DNA from: Thamnaconus septentrionalis
Lineage: Eukaryota; Chordata; Actinopteri; Tetraodontiformes; Monacanthidae
Length of the DNA: 64,000 nt
Direction of reading: 5' to 3'
Assembly (NCBI GenBank): GCA_009823395.1
Contig: CM020501.1
Coordinates: 11,237,861-11,301,860, forward strand
A model generated the notes under the pieces. That model was not told where the DNA came from. It worked only from the letters and a program-made list of their open reading frames with translations, and did not search any database. Shown piece by piece: positions 53,101 to 62,425 of the stretch. Numbering within the stretch: position 1 is the stretch's first letter; the number at the start of each line of letters is the position of its first letter. A program made the position numbers and the translations under genes.

Positions 53101-53376
53101 TGTTTTTTAACTCCCTCCCTCTACTGTTCTTCCCTCCCTTCCTACCTCCCTCCATGTAACCTCCTTCTCCTCCTCCTCCTCCTACCCATGCTTCTCCTCC
53201 TCCTCCTCATCTCCATCCAAGTTACGCTCCGAGCAGCTTACTCATGTCCAGTCACTTCCCACCACGCCTGTCCTCTCACACGGTCGCACACTTCCTGCCG
53301 CTGCTTTGACGTCTTGCCTCCTCAACTCTCTCTCACGCTCACCCTTTTATTTTTTCCCCTCTTTCTTTGACAACAG

Positions 53377-53434
53377 TGAGCAAGAATGAAGTTCTTGTCT
53401 GCGATCTGCGCCTGCTAAAGATGGTCCAGCGAAG
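53377..53434 (+). other. fhip1a: fhip1a untranslated exon 2, candidate
   Basis: A pyrimidine-rich tract ending TTTCTTTGACAACAG precedes it and GTAAGG follows. Its 58 nt hold two ATGs. The first (53386) gives a 10-codon uORF ending at 53418. The second (53421) reads through the splice into the next exon. Splice signals are good, but there is no transcript evidence. Confidence 0.45.
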
Positions 53435-53442
53435 GTAAGGAG

Positions 53443-53443
<1 letters not shown>

Positions 53444-53483
<40 letters not shown>
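53444..53483. repeat. (CA)n microsatellite
   Basis: About 20 CA units starting 9 bp past the candidate exon 2 donor. Confidence 0.96.
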
Positions 53484-53485
<2 letters not shown>

Positions 53486-53790
53486 CACGCACCCGCGCGG
53501 CTCACTGAGTCTTTGACACAGCGTTGCTCTCACATTCCTCCTGGAAATTCCAGGCAGCCGACACTCCTCCTAACTGAAAGCAGATGGTGAAAGTTTTGAA
53601 TGTGTGCCGTGTTGACGCCCGAACGTCCCGCTGGTTGGCCGGCGTGTTTCTGTGCTACTAAAATCGAGAGGAATCAAGGGAGGGGGGTGCGCTCTGATTG
53701 GCTGTGAGGCACTTGAAGGGCGAGGTCTGGAGGTTTTAACTGTGGTTGTTATTGTGGCACGATATTGCCACCTGTTTTACCCCCCGCCCC

Positions 53791-53818
<28 letters not shown>
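53791..53818. repeat. (CA)n microsatellite
   Basis: About 14 CA units after a C-rich run. Confidence 0.96.
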
Positions 53819-53822
<4 letters not shown>

Positions 53823-54438
53823 AACAGCAATAACTGATTGTGTGCTTTATGCAACAGCCAAAGGTTGATTTTGATTTAGTTTTTAGCGATACACAGGCTG
53901 CTGGCGAGGCCCCTCTTTTGTTGGCAGTCGGTTGGCAGGTCAACTTTAAACATCTGTTGGAAGAATTAGCTCATGGAATCTCACTTCATACTGAATTTTT
54001 GCAAGTCTGCATTTTTTTTTGTTTCTGTCGGACTTACTTAAAGGACCCATGTTTTGCCAGATTCACTTTACTAGTTACTGTATATACGATTATAGATATG
54101 TGACTATTTTAGCTGTCATCTTTGAAGATGAATAGTCAAGTGTCTGTTATAAATGAAAATGCAAATAATCGCATATATCTTATGAAGACACAATGAATCT
54201 CATTCAGTCACTTTACTAGCGTTTTCTTTCCTTGTCTCCAAATACATGTGCATGAATGATGGCTTGAATAATGAGCTCATCATTCAAACACATTGGTCCA
54301 AAAACATGTTGATAGTTTTTTGATGACGAATCAAAATAGCTTTGTCTTTAGTTGGAGGTATAAGATCCGTAAACAGTGCAACAACTCCATCTTCTTCTTT
54401 TAGTGAATCACAGGCCTGCTAATTAGCAAGTGCTAGCT

Positions 54439-54443
54439 TGCTC
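54439..54443. repeat. target-site duplication, left
   Basis: TGCTC directly before the left LTR; an identical copy follows the right LTR. Confidence 0.85.
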
Positions 54444-54923
54444 TGAAACGGGGGGTGTCTATTGTGGACCCAAATGCAACACACGGACAAGGTTTGGACG
54501 GTTCAAAAAGAAGGCACAGCTTTATTTCTTGCGGGAAAGCGGCTGGTCAGTCGAACAGAGGGGGAAAAGGGGCCAAGGGCAAAAAGGATCCTCCTCTTGG
54601 GAGAAACAGGTCAAAACACCAAACTCACTCAGGCGTCGAATTTCAGGGGAAGGCTGGAGGCGAAAACCAGAACAGGCAAGGTCAGTAGCCGGTGAGTCAG
54701 TCCGGGGTTCCGTGATGCAGCGTCGTGCATGGCAGAAAACAATCTGGCAGGGAGGCGGGAGCAGGGCGGCTAAATAGTCTGGCAGGGAGAGCAGGTGAAG
54801 AGAGTTAATGCTGATTGACCTGGGTGCAGAGAGTTAATGCTGATTGACCTGGGTGCAGAGAGGTGGTGATGCCTTCAGGGAAGAAACGAAAATTAAACAT
54901 GAACATGACAGAAAACCATGACA
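54444..54923 (-). repeat. 3' LTR of the Ty3/Gypsy element
   Basis: 480 bp running TG…CA on both strands. It carries a tandem ~29-bp duplication (about 54803-54860) and a minus-strand AATAAA at 54521-54526. It appears to be the uncorrupted LTR copy. Confidence 0.88.
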
Positions 54924-54941
54924 GAACCCCCCCCCCAAGGG
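54924..54941 (-). other. polypurine tract of the Ty3/Gypsy element
   Basis: On the minus strand a run of ten or so G with flanking purines lies immediately before the 3' LTR, the second-strand primer site. Confidence 0.85.
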
Positions 54942-55261
54942 GCGGCTCCTGACGTCCCAAAAAAAAGAGAACAGGCGGCAACAGACAGAGGGCTAATACT
55001 CGGGTGACGCAGACACTTCCATGTCGGGGAAGTGGTCGGAGGAGAAGGTAACCTGGGGAGGATCATTCGGCTCCTCCAGAGTACCTTGGATGTCAGTCAG
55101 ATCCATGTCCTCCTGGGCATCCTGGCCGTCCAGTGTGTCCAAGTCCATCCCTCTTCGTCCATTGGAACTGGTGGGAGGGGCGTGACCGTTGGGAAGCGGG
55201 TTGCGCAGAGGACGGAGGGCAGGGCTGATCTGGGTTGTCGTGGTGGAAGTCGGTCACAAGC

Positions 55262-55345
55262 TGGGGGTCGACGATGAAGCTAGCGGGGACCCACTGGCGT
55301 TCTTCCGGACCGTAGCCCTCCCAGTCTACCAGATATTGAACGCCC
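55262..55345 (-). pseudogene. chromodomain of the retroelement integrase
   Basis: The minus strand reads [17 protein letters not shown] and then ASFIVDP, a classic chromodomain core that targets integration to modified chromatin in chromoviruses. Confidence 0.85.
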
Positions 55346-56674
55346 CGCCCTCGGCGGCGAGAAGCGGAGGGACGCTGGACAGAAAAACAGGACCGCCTTC
55401 AACCATGCGGGGGGGAGGGGGCGGAGTTGCATGGGGTACCAGAGGGCTTTCCGGAGCAGGTTTGATCTTGGAGACATGAAATGTGGGATGAACACGCATC
55501 GACCTAGGGAGCTTAAGTCTAACTGCAACCGGGTTGATCATCTTCTGAATGGGGAATGGCCCAATAAACCTGGGAGCCAACTTGTTGCTCTCAACGCGGA
55601 GAGGGAGGTCCTTGGTGGACAGCCAAACCTTCTGTCCCACCTTGTATGCTGGAGCTTGAGAGGCGGACGATTGGCAGACCTGGAATAACGGTCGGTGGAC
55701 CGTTGGAGGGCTTTGCGGGCTTGTCTCCAGGTGCGCTGACAGCGTCGCATGAAGGCTTGCACCGATGGGCAGGAGGCGTCCTTCTCGAGGGCTGGAAACA
55801 GTGGAGGCTGATATCCGTAGGCACACTGGAAGGGGGAGAGGCCTGTGGCTGAGCTGATAAGGGTGTTATGGGCATATTCTACCCAAATCAGTTGTTGGGA
55901 CCAGGATGAAGGATTGGATGATACCAAACAACGTAGAGAGGTCTCCATGTCCTGGTTCTTCCTTTCACTCTGGCCGTTCGACTGAGGGTGGAAACCTGAG
56001 GACAGGCTAACGGAGGCTCCCAATAGCGAGCAGAACTCCCGCCAGAAAGCGGAGGTGAACTGGGGACCCCGGTCTGAGGCGACATCAACTGGGATTCCGT
56101 GAGGCGGACAGCGTGTAGGAGGATCAGCTCAGCAGTCTCCTTTGCCGATGGGAGCTTCGGAAGGGAACAAAGTGTGCCATCTTGCTAAACCTGTCCACTA
56201 AGGTGAGGATAGCAGTATTTCCCTCGAGGGGAAGTCCAGTGACAAAATCCAGGAAATATGGGACCAGGGACGACCAGGAATAGGTAGGGGATGGAGATGA
56301 CCAGCAGGAGCCTGATGAGACGGTTTGTGGCGATTGCAGGTTGGACAGGCTTTGATGAATTGCCGCACGTCTGCTTCCATGGAGGGCCACCAAAATCGTC
56401 GTTGCAGGAACTCCCTGGTTCTGAGTGTGCCTGGATGACAGGTGAGTTTGGAGGAATGAGCCCATTGCAGCACTTCAGACCTGAGTGGAGCAGGCACAAA
56501 CAATCGGTTAGAGGGGCATGCGCTAGGTCCTGGCTGGTCAGCGGAAGCGGCTTTGAGTTTCTCCTCAATGTCCCAAAAGAGGGGAGCCACCAGACACGAG
56601 GGAGGCAAAACAGGAACAGAATCTGAAGGCGAGCTCTCCTTGACAAACTGGCGTGACAGGGCATCAGGTTTCAC
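55346..56674 (-). pseudogene. retroelement integrase, frameshifted
   Basis: The HHCC part has [15 protein letters not shown] (about 56340) with upstream histidines. The catalytic core appears as [13 protein letters not shown] and [15 protein letters not shown], in different frames. The C-terminal part reads [13 protein letters not shown]. At least three frame changes separate the pieces. Confidence 0.85.
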
Positions 56675-56789
56675 ATTACGGGACCCAGGGCGATAGGAAA
56701 GAAAAATTGAGGCGAGTGAAAAACAGAGACCAGCGAGCAGCGTGAGTTCAGGCGTTTAAGCGGTGCGAATGTATTCGAGGTTCTTGTGA

Positions 56790-57011
56790 TCAGTCCAGGC
56801 GAGGCGGAACCTTTGTACCTTCTAGCCAGTGTCGCCACTCCTCCAAGGCCAGCTTCACCGCCAGTAGTTCTCGGTTCCCGATGTCGTAGTTCTGTTCTGC
56901 GGGATTCAGGCGGCGAGAGAAGAACGCACATGGGTGTAGCTTCTGGTCGGACGCAGAACGCTGAGACAGCACAGCTCCTACTCCAATGTCAGGCGTCCAC
57001 CTCCACCACAA
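56790..57011 (-). pseudogene. retroelement RNase H fragment
   Basis: It contains [10 protein letters not shown] and [20 protein letters not shown], typical of Ty3/Gypsy RNase H. It is out of frame with the reverse transcriptase piece. Confidence 0.85.
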
Positions 57012-57850
57012 ACTGTTGGTCGGGATCGGGCAACTGGAGGATTGGGGCTGTGGTAAAACGGGTCTTCAGAGTTTCAAAGGCCCGACTGGCAGACGGGTTC
57101 CAGGAGAACATTACCTTGGGGGAGGTGAGGGCTGTGAGAGGAGCAGCCAGAGTGCTGTAGCCTCGAATAAATCGGCGGTAAAAGTTGGCAAAACCGAGGA
57201 AACGTTGCAGCTGTTTCCTGGTCTCAGGGACGGGCCAGGAGGAGACCGCAGAGACCTTTGCAGGGTCCATTTGAAGGCTCCCCTGAGCGACAATGTAGCC
57301 TAGGAAAGAAACTGATGATACATGGAATTCACATTTCTCAGCCTTGACAAAAAGAGAGTTCTCGAGAAGCCGCTGCAGGACAGCCTTAACGTGAAGGGTG
57401 TGTTCCTCCTTTGACCTGGAGAAGATCAGGATGTCATCCAAGTGAGGCGAAAACATAACGGTTGAGCATGTCTCGGAGGACGTCATTAACCAGAGTCTGA
57501 AATACTGCAGGGCATTGGTTAAACCGAAAGGCATTACCAGGTACTCGTAATGTCCTGTTGGGGTGTTGAATGCCGTCTTCCACTCGTCTCCTTCCCTAAT
57601 GCGAACCAAATGGTAAGCGTTTCGGAGGTCTAAGCTTGGTGAAGACACTGGCCCCTTGGAGAAGTTCAAATGCAGTGGTCATGAGAGGCAGCGGGTATCG
57701 GTTCTTTACCGTTATGTCGTTGAGGCCCTGTAGTCGATGCACGGTCTGAGAGTCTTGTCCTTCTTGTCTCACGAAAAAGAAGCCGGCACCCGCAGGAGAG
57801 GGACGAGGGTCGTATAATGCCTGCCGCCAGGGAGTCGTTGATGTCACGTC
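57012..57850 (-). pseudogene. retroelement reverse transcriptase, frameshifted
   Basis: Pieces include [53 protein letters not shown] and the catalytic [14 protein letters not shown]. The connecting stretches shift frame near 57650 and 57500. Confidence 0.88.
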
Positions 57851-57934
57851 TCCATAGCCTCCCTCTCAGGACCTGAAATAGAGTAGAGGCGCGCCTTGGG
57901 CGGAGAGGTACCAGAAAGGAGGTCGATCGCACAG

Positions 57935-58390
57935 TCATATGGCGGTGAGGAGGCAGAGACTTTGCCTTGGTTTTACAAAAACCTCTCCTAGATCATGGTA
58001 CTCTGGAGGAACTCTGGAAAGGTCAGGCGGGTCTCGGAGAGGGCAGCATGCTGGTGCGGCTGCCTGTTTGAGGCAAACTTGATGGCAAAAAGGGCTCCAA
58101 CCACGGATTGCTCCTGCCGACCAGTCGACGAGTGGGTTGTGGCGACGGAGCCAGGGGTAGCCCAGGATCAGAGGGACACGGTGTGAAGGCAGGACAAAAA
58201 ACTGGATGGCTTCATGATGATTTCCGGACATCAGTAGTTTAACCGGCTCTGTCTGGTGAGTGACCGTTCCCAGCAGATGGCCATCTAGGGCCCGGGCAGG
58301 CACAGGTTTAGGCAGGGGCAGGCAATCAATACCCAGTTGACGGGCTAGTCCTTCATCAATGAGGTTTGCATCCGCACCAGAGTCAATCAA
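57935..58390 (-). pseudogene. retroelement aspartic protease fragment
   Basis: MIDSGADANLIDEGLARQLG carries the DSGA active site of retropepsins, followed by VPLILGYPWLRRHNP. Confidence 0.85.
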
Positions 58391-58439
58391 ACAAGACAGG
58401 AGTTCAGAAGTTTCAGGCAGAAGGAGCTTGACGAGAAAC

Positions 58440-59494
58440 AGTGGGCGGTCAGATACGGAGGAGGCATTAAAGAGGATGGACTCACCAGTAGCTCCTCACC
58501 TGCTGATGAGCTCCCCTTTACTGGACAGTTCCGGATGAAGTGGCCAGGCCGACCACAGTAGAGACAGAGATCTGCCTTGCGGCGCGCTCCCGTTCCTCTG
58601 GGGACAGGCTGGTGCGACCCACTTGCATGGGTTCCACGTTGCTGTGTGAGGATTCGGTACTGGCTGCAAGGGGGGCGGTCGACCCCCGGGCATAGCTTCG
58701 AGGCGATGGAGCCGGAACCCGGGTGGTGAGCATCGGCCGTCTCTCCCTCCGGCGAGTCAGGATGCGGAGGTCGATGGTTGAAGCGAGGGCAATGGCGCCA
58801 TCGAGAGAGGTGGGAAGGACATGGGACACTAGCTCATCCTTAATGTAATCAGCTAACCCGTGCAGGAAGGCGTCACGAAGAGCCCCCTCGTTCCAGTCGC
58901 TTTGGCGGGCCTTCGTACGGAAGTCAATGGCGAAGTCAGAGACTGACCGGTTTCCCTGATGTACCTTCAGAAGGCCGCTGGCAACAGTTGAGTGGGCGCC
59001 CTGGCGAAGACCTTACGCAGTTCAGCTGAGAATTCCCCAAAGAAGCGCAGGCCGTGGTCCTCTTATCCCACTCAGCAGTCCCCCACAGTCTCGCTCTACC
59101 GGTAAGTTGATTCACTGTGAATGCCACCTTCGCTTCCTCCGTGGCAAAGGTGAGGGGTTGTAAGGAAAAAAAAATAGAACAATTGGTCAAAAAGCAGGTT
59201 GCACCCTCAGGCTCCGCTGCATCGTTCAGGGGCTCCTATGCGTGGCTCGAAACTGACCTTGCGGGGAGAAGGAAGTCGTGACCTGTGCGGGCTCTGGGGT
59301 AGCGCTAATAGGGGTTATCTGGGCCACGGTCGCAGCTAGCTGTTGCACCTGGTTGATTAGGGTGGAGAGGCTCTGTTCCTGGGTGGCTGCGGTTTGTCTT
59401 GCCTCAGCTGCAGCGGAGGCCAGAACAGTCTCGTGCTGCTGGAGAATCCTTCAATCTGCTCAAAGCGGTTCTTGGGTGTGTGTGCTGGGTCCAT
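58440..59494 (-). pseudogene. retroelement gag, frameshifted
   Basis: It starts at the ATG at 59494 (MDPAHTPKNRFEQIEGF). A capsid piece lies near 58936-59190. A CCHC zinc knuckle lies at 58525-58566 (CLYCGRPGHFIRNC), readable in only one frame. Several frame changes. Confidence 0.82.
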
Positions 59495-59532
59495 AAACTT
59501 CTGGCCAGATTGTACTCACTTCAAACTGGGCA

Positions 59533-60012
59533 AGTGTCTCTGTCGGTTAAAGGACCCATGTTTTGCCAGATTCACACTTTACAAGTTTGGACGGTTCAAA
59601 AAGAAGGCACAGCTTTATTTCTTGCGGGAAAGCGGCTGGTCATCTCGAACAGAGGGGAATAAGGGCCAAGGGCAAAAAGGATCCTCCTCTTGGGAGAAAC
59701 AGGTCAAAACACCAAACTCACTCAGGCGAAGAATTTCATGAAGGCTCGAAAACCAGAACAGGCAAGGTCAGTACGGTGAGTCAGTCCGTTTTCTTTCCGT
59801 GATGCAGCGTCGTGCATGGCAGAAAACAATCTGGCAGGGAGGAGCTCATCATTCAAACTAAATAGTCTGGCAGGAGAGCAGGTTGAAGAGAGTTAATGCT
59901 CAATTGACCTGGGTGCAGAGAGTTAATGCTGATTGACCTGGGTGCAGAGAGGTGGTGATGCCTTCAGGGAAGAAACGAAAATTAAACATGAACATGACAG
60001 AAAACCATGACA
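59533..60012 (-). repeat. 5' LTR of the Ty3/Gypsy element, chimeric copy
   Basis: Its right third and most of its centre match the 3' LTR, but several blocks are replaced by sequence found at 53979-54290. The first ~45 bp of its left end no longer match the 3' LTR. Confidence 0.8.
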
Positions 60013-60017
60013 TGCTC
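60013..60017. repeat. target-site duplication, right
   Basis: TGCTC directly after the right LTR terminus CATGACA. Confidence 0.85.
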
Positions 60018-61390
60018 TGGTCAAACTTTGAGGCATGTTTGATTTGTTCACGTCTCACTAAACCATTATTGCAGTTATTTATTGTTCATGCAAGCTTCTA
60101 AACTACTTCACTCCACCACACTACAGCTGCTGGTGTGTATTATGTTTATTTAGAAAAAAGAAAGAAAGAAAAAATAAATGACATAGCGCGGAGCAGCAGC
60201 AACAGCTAGTCTGGCAGCAGCCTGGTGAAGTGTTCTGGCAGAGGTTTGAAAAATGATTCTCGTCGAGCACCTTGACTTGTGAATTTGTAAGCAAAGAAGG
60301 AGAAATTCGCCCTGCATGCTCAACCATGAGTCATCAAACTGCACAGCAGATTTATTGTATTTATTGACAATATTGCACATGCGGACCTGCTATGACCCAT
60401 TGTGAGTCTTGATTGTATCCTGTATCACTTGCATTTCCCGTTTGGGGGCTTAATGAACTTATTCTATTCTATTCTACTTATAACCTTGTCCAGGATGGCA
60501 GGATATCCCATCCTCTTTCTGTCCTCCGTGTTGCCAAACAAAAACCTCCCTCCTGTTTGCCTGAATCAGTCTTTCCAGAAGCGTCGTCTCCAAGGAAAAC
60601 AACAAATATCTTCCTTTGTGGGGCAAAAAAAAAAAATTGGCATCTTCCAGATTTCCACTGAGCCAGTGTGAGCTGGAACAGTTTGCAAAGCTGCCCCTGG
60701 GCTATTTTCAGCTAAAGCAGAAACATATTTTACATGGACGACATGCAGTCGTAAGCTAGGCAGACGTCAAATTGTCTCCCACAGCCAACGTCCCGAACTG
60801 AAGTCTCATCCAAGGAGCTTCCACTCGATAATAATAATAATAAAAAAAACGGAGTTACTGTAGTTTCAACAAAAACATGAACAAGAACAGGCCAAATTAA
60901 GGTGAGAAGACGCATGAAGACGAAATTGATCTGATATCAGCCAGTAACTTTTTTCAGTCTTATGGTACTTTAAACTTAAAATATCAATTGCCAAAAGATT
61001 GTTTTGAAATTGGGGACAGAAAAACAAGGATAGGCAGCATGGAAATTATTCACACACTGTTGCTGTTGACCTGTTGGTGTCAGAGGATGGTTCTGTAATG
61101 AGAGTGATACTAAGGAGCCCTGCAAGAATCCACTCCAGTCCTGAGGTATTCAGGAGAGCAGTTTGGCAGCTTGGTCCAAAGTCCAGAGTGCATAGTTGTG
61201 TCTCCTTCTCTCCTCCTCAGAGTCGCCTGACTCTGTTATTGTTCTCTCTCCTGCATGCCTGTCATAGCTGCTGTCCGCTCAGGCAGCGGCAGAGAGCAGC
61301 TTTCTTCGTCCGTGCAGCGCCGCTCCAGTCGATATTCCGTCATATTTACCCCGCCCCTGTGTGATGATGTGTGCCTTTCTGTGTCCTCAG
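60018..61390 (+). other. fhip1a intron 2, part right of the retroelement
   Basis: No gene recognised. A retroposon 3'-tail-like stretch lies at 60400-60477. Confidence 0.5.
60400..60477 (+). repeat. non-LTR retroposon 3'-tail-like sequence
   Basis: CATTTCCCGTTTGGGGGCTT followed by AATGAACTTATTCTATTCTA resembles the common fish tail with 'ATTTCCC…GGGATTAATAAAGT' and a short-period end. Confidence 0.4.
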
Positions 61391-61613
61391 GTCCTCCGTC
61401 ATCATCCCCCATCCTGTGGCTGTGGTCGTACCCACCGAGCGCTCCGAAACGTCCTTCCCCCCCGCGCCTCATGACATGGTCTAACCCACGCACGACCCGT
61501 TCACCGCGATGGCCTCCATGGTTGCCAATGGAAGCAGAGACGGGCAGCCTCTGGTCCTGAAGGGGGTGGATCCAGAGACCTGCATGATTGTTTTCAAGAA
61601 TCACTGGGCGCAG
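61391..61613 (+). CDS. fhip1a: fhip1a (fam160a1) first coding exon; coding part 61509-61613
   Basis: The acceptor GTGTCCTCAG ends at 61390 and the donor GTGAAA begins at 61614. ATG at 61509 opens 35 codons beginning MASMVANGSRDGQPL, followed by VLKGVDPETCMIVFKNHWAQ. The latter segment is, as far as I recall, identical to human FAM160A1/FHIP1A and differs from the paralogue FHIP1B. FHIP1A is a subunit of the FTS-Hook-FHIP complex that links cargo to dynein. The exon ends in phase 0; later exons lie past the right edge or remain unseen. The 5' part of the exon is untranslated and ends the exon-spanning uORF described in the findings. Confidence 0.9.
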
Positions 61614-62072
61614 GTGAAACACCTCAGAGTTCTTTCTCTTTCAATTCTCAGTCTGCTTTAAATCGGCTGCTTTTTACATGAACTGTATTTCTAGTTTGAA
61701 TATTTTACCGATGGTCCATATATCATAAAAAAAAAAAACGGATTCATAATGATGCCATTTGCATCTCTTTTGGGGAAAAAAAGTCCAAACTGAAGAGATC
61801 CCACATGGTCACAACTGCTGTTGGGTTTGTAGTAGCAAACTTCCGCTTCAAAGTGGCACACTTATTGTGTTGTGCAGCAGTGTCACCTCAAAGTGTTTTT
61901 TCTTCAGTATGAAAGGGGGGTTAGATTGGCATTGTATCACACAACAACCAACTCAAGCGACAACATTAACACCTGATATGTGCCACCACCACAGCTTGCA
62001 GTGTGTTAGTCTGCGAGTCGACACTATTAAAAATCAGTGGGCAATACAGAGGAGTGCGATTTGAAACACTAG

Positions 62073-62099
62073 GAATCTTAGAATCTTAGAATCTTAGAA
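62073..62099. repeat. 8-bp tandem repeat, about 3.4 copies
   Basis: GAATCTTA repeated in tandem. Confidence 0.9.
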
Positions 62100-62393
62100 A
62101 ACAAACCATGACATTCGGATCCACTTTGCTGATCGCCTGCCTGGCTGTGAACATCCCATCCAGGCCTCAAGCTAACATGTGAAATTCTCAGGCTCAGACT
62201 CTTGCGACCTGTTAAGAGTCTGAAATATTGTTTTCTCAACTGTCTGATATATTTCTATAAAAAGCGTGCAAACTTGTTGACCAGATGAGAAAGCCTGACC
62301 GCCGTCTTGGCACCACCACTCTAACCACCACATGGACATAAATTCTGTTGAACCTGTCCCGCCCTGAAAGCGTCCAGTCCAGTGTGGAGTCTG

Positions 62394-62394
<1 letters not shown>

Positions 62395-62424
<30 letters not shown>
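62395..62424. repeat. (CAG)n trinucleotide repeat
   Basis: Nine to ten CAG units in an intron, so the encoded poly-Q or poly-A frames are not proteins. Confidence 0.93.

Positions 62425-62425
<1 letters not shown>

Larger units (their letters stand above)
45061..53376 (+). other. fhip1a intron 1 (inferred)
   Basis: Eight kilobases without a recognised gene. It has a TCTA/TCTG tetranucleotide tract (about 46668-46722), an ATCC tract with a reverse-oriented retroposon tail (49556-49690), and GC-balanced islands at about 48040-48300, 49800-50110 and 52660-52800 that could be regulatory. ORFs of 199 codons (46357-46956) and 159 codons (46875-47354) show no family resemblance. Confidence 0.45.
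53435..54438 (+). other. fhip1a intron 2, part left of the retroelement
   Basis: It contains two CA repeats and an ATTGGCTG CCAAT-type word at about 53696. The segment 53979-54290 is partly duplicated inside the right LTR. Confidence 0.5.
54444..60012 (-). mobile_element. Ty3/Gypsy chromovirus-type LTR retrotransposon, full length but degenerate
   Basis: A 5569-bp element in antisense to fhip1a. LTRs lie at 54444-54923 and about 59533-60012, flanked by a perfect TGCTC duplication (54439-54443 and 60013-60017). Domain order on the minus strand is gag with a CCHC knuckle, aspartic protease (DSGA), reverse transcriptase (LDDILIFS), RNase H, integrase (HHCC and DDE parts) and a C-terminal chromodomain. 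This order (integrase after RNase H, chromodomain) marks a Ty3/Gypsy chromovirus, as in fish Sushi-like elements. Coding is broken by many frame shifts, so it looks non-autonomous. The 5' LTR and primer-binding region are chimeric with host flank (see findings), so the PBS cannot be read. Confidence 0.93.

Noticed and set aside
54430..54777. A 115-codon plus-strand ORF in the left LTR
   Set aside because: It lies inside the LTR, on the strand opposite to gag-pol, and the same frame recurs in the other LTR; not a gene.
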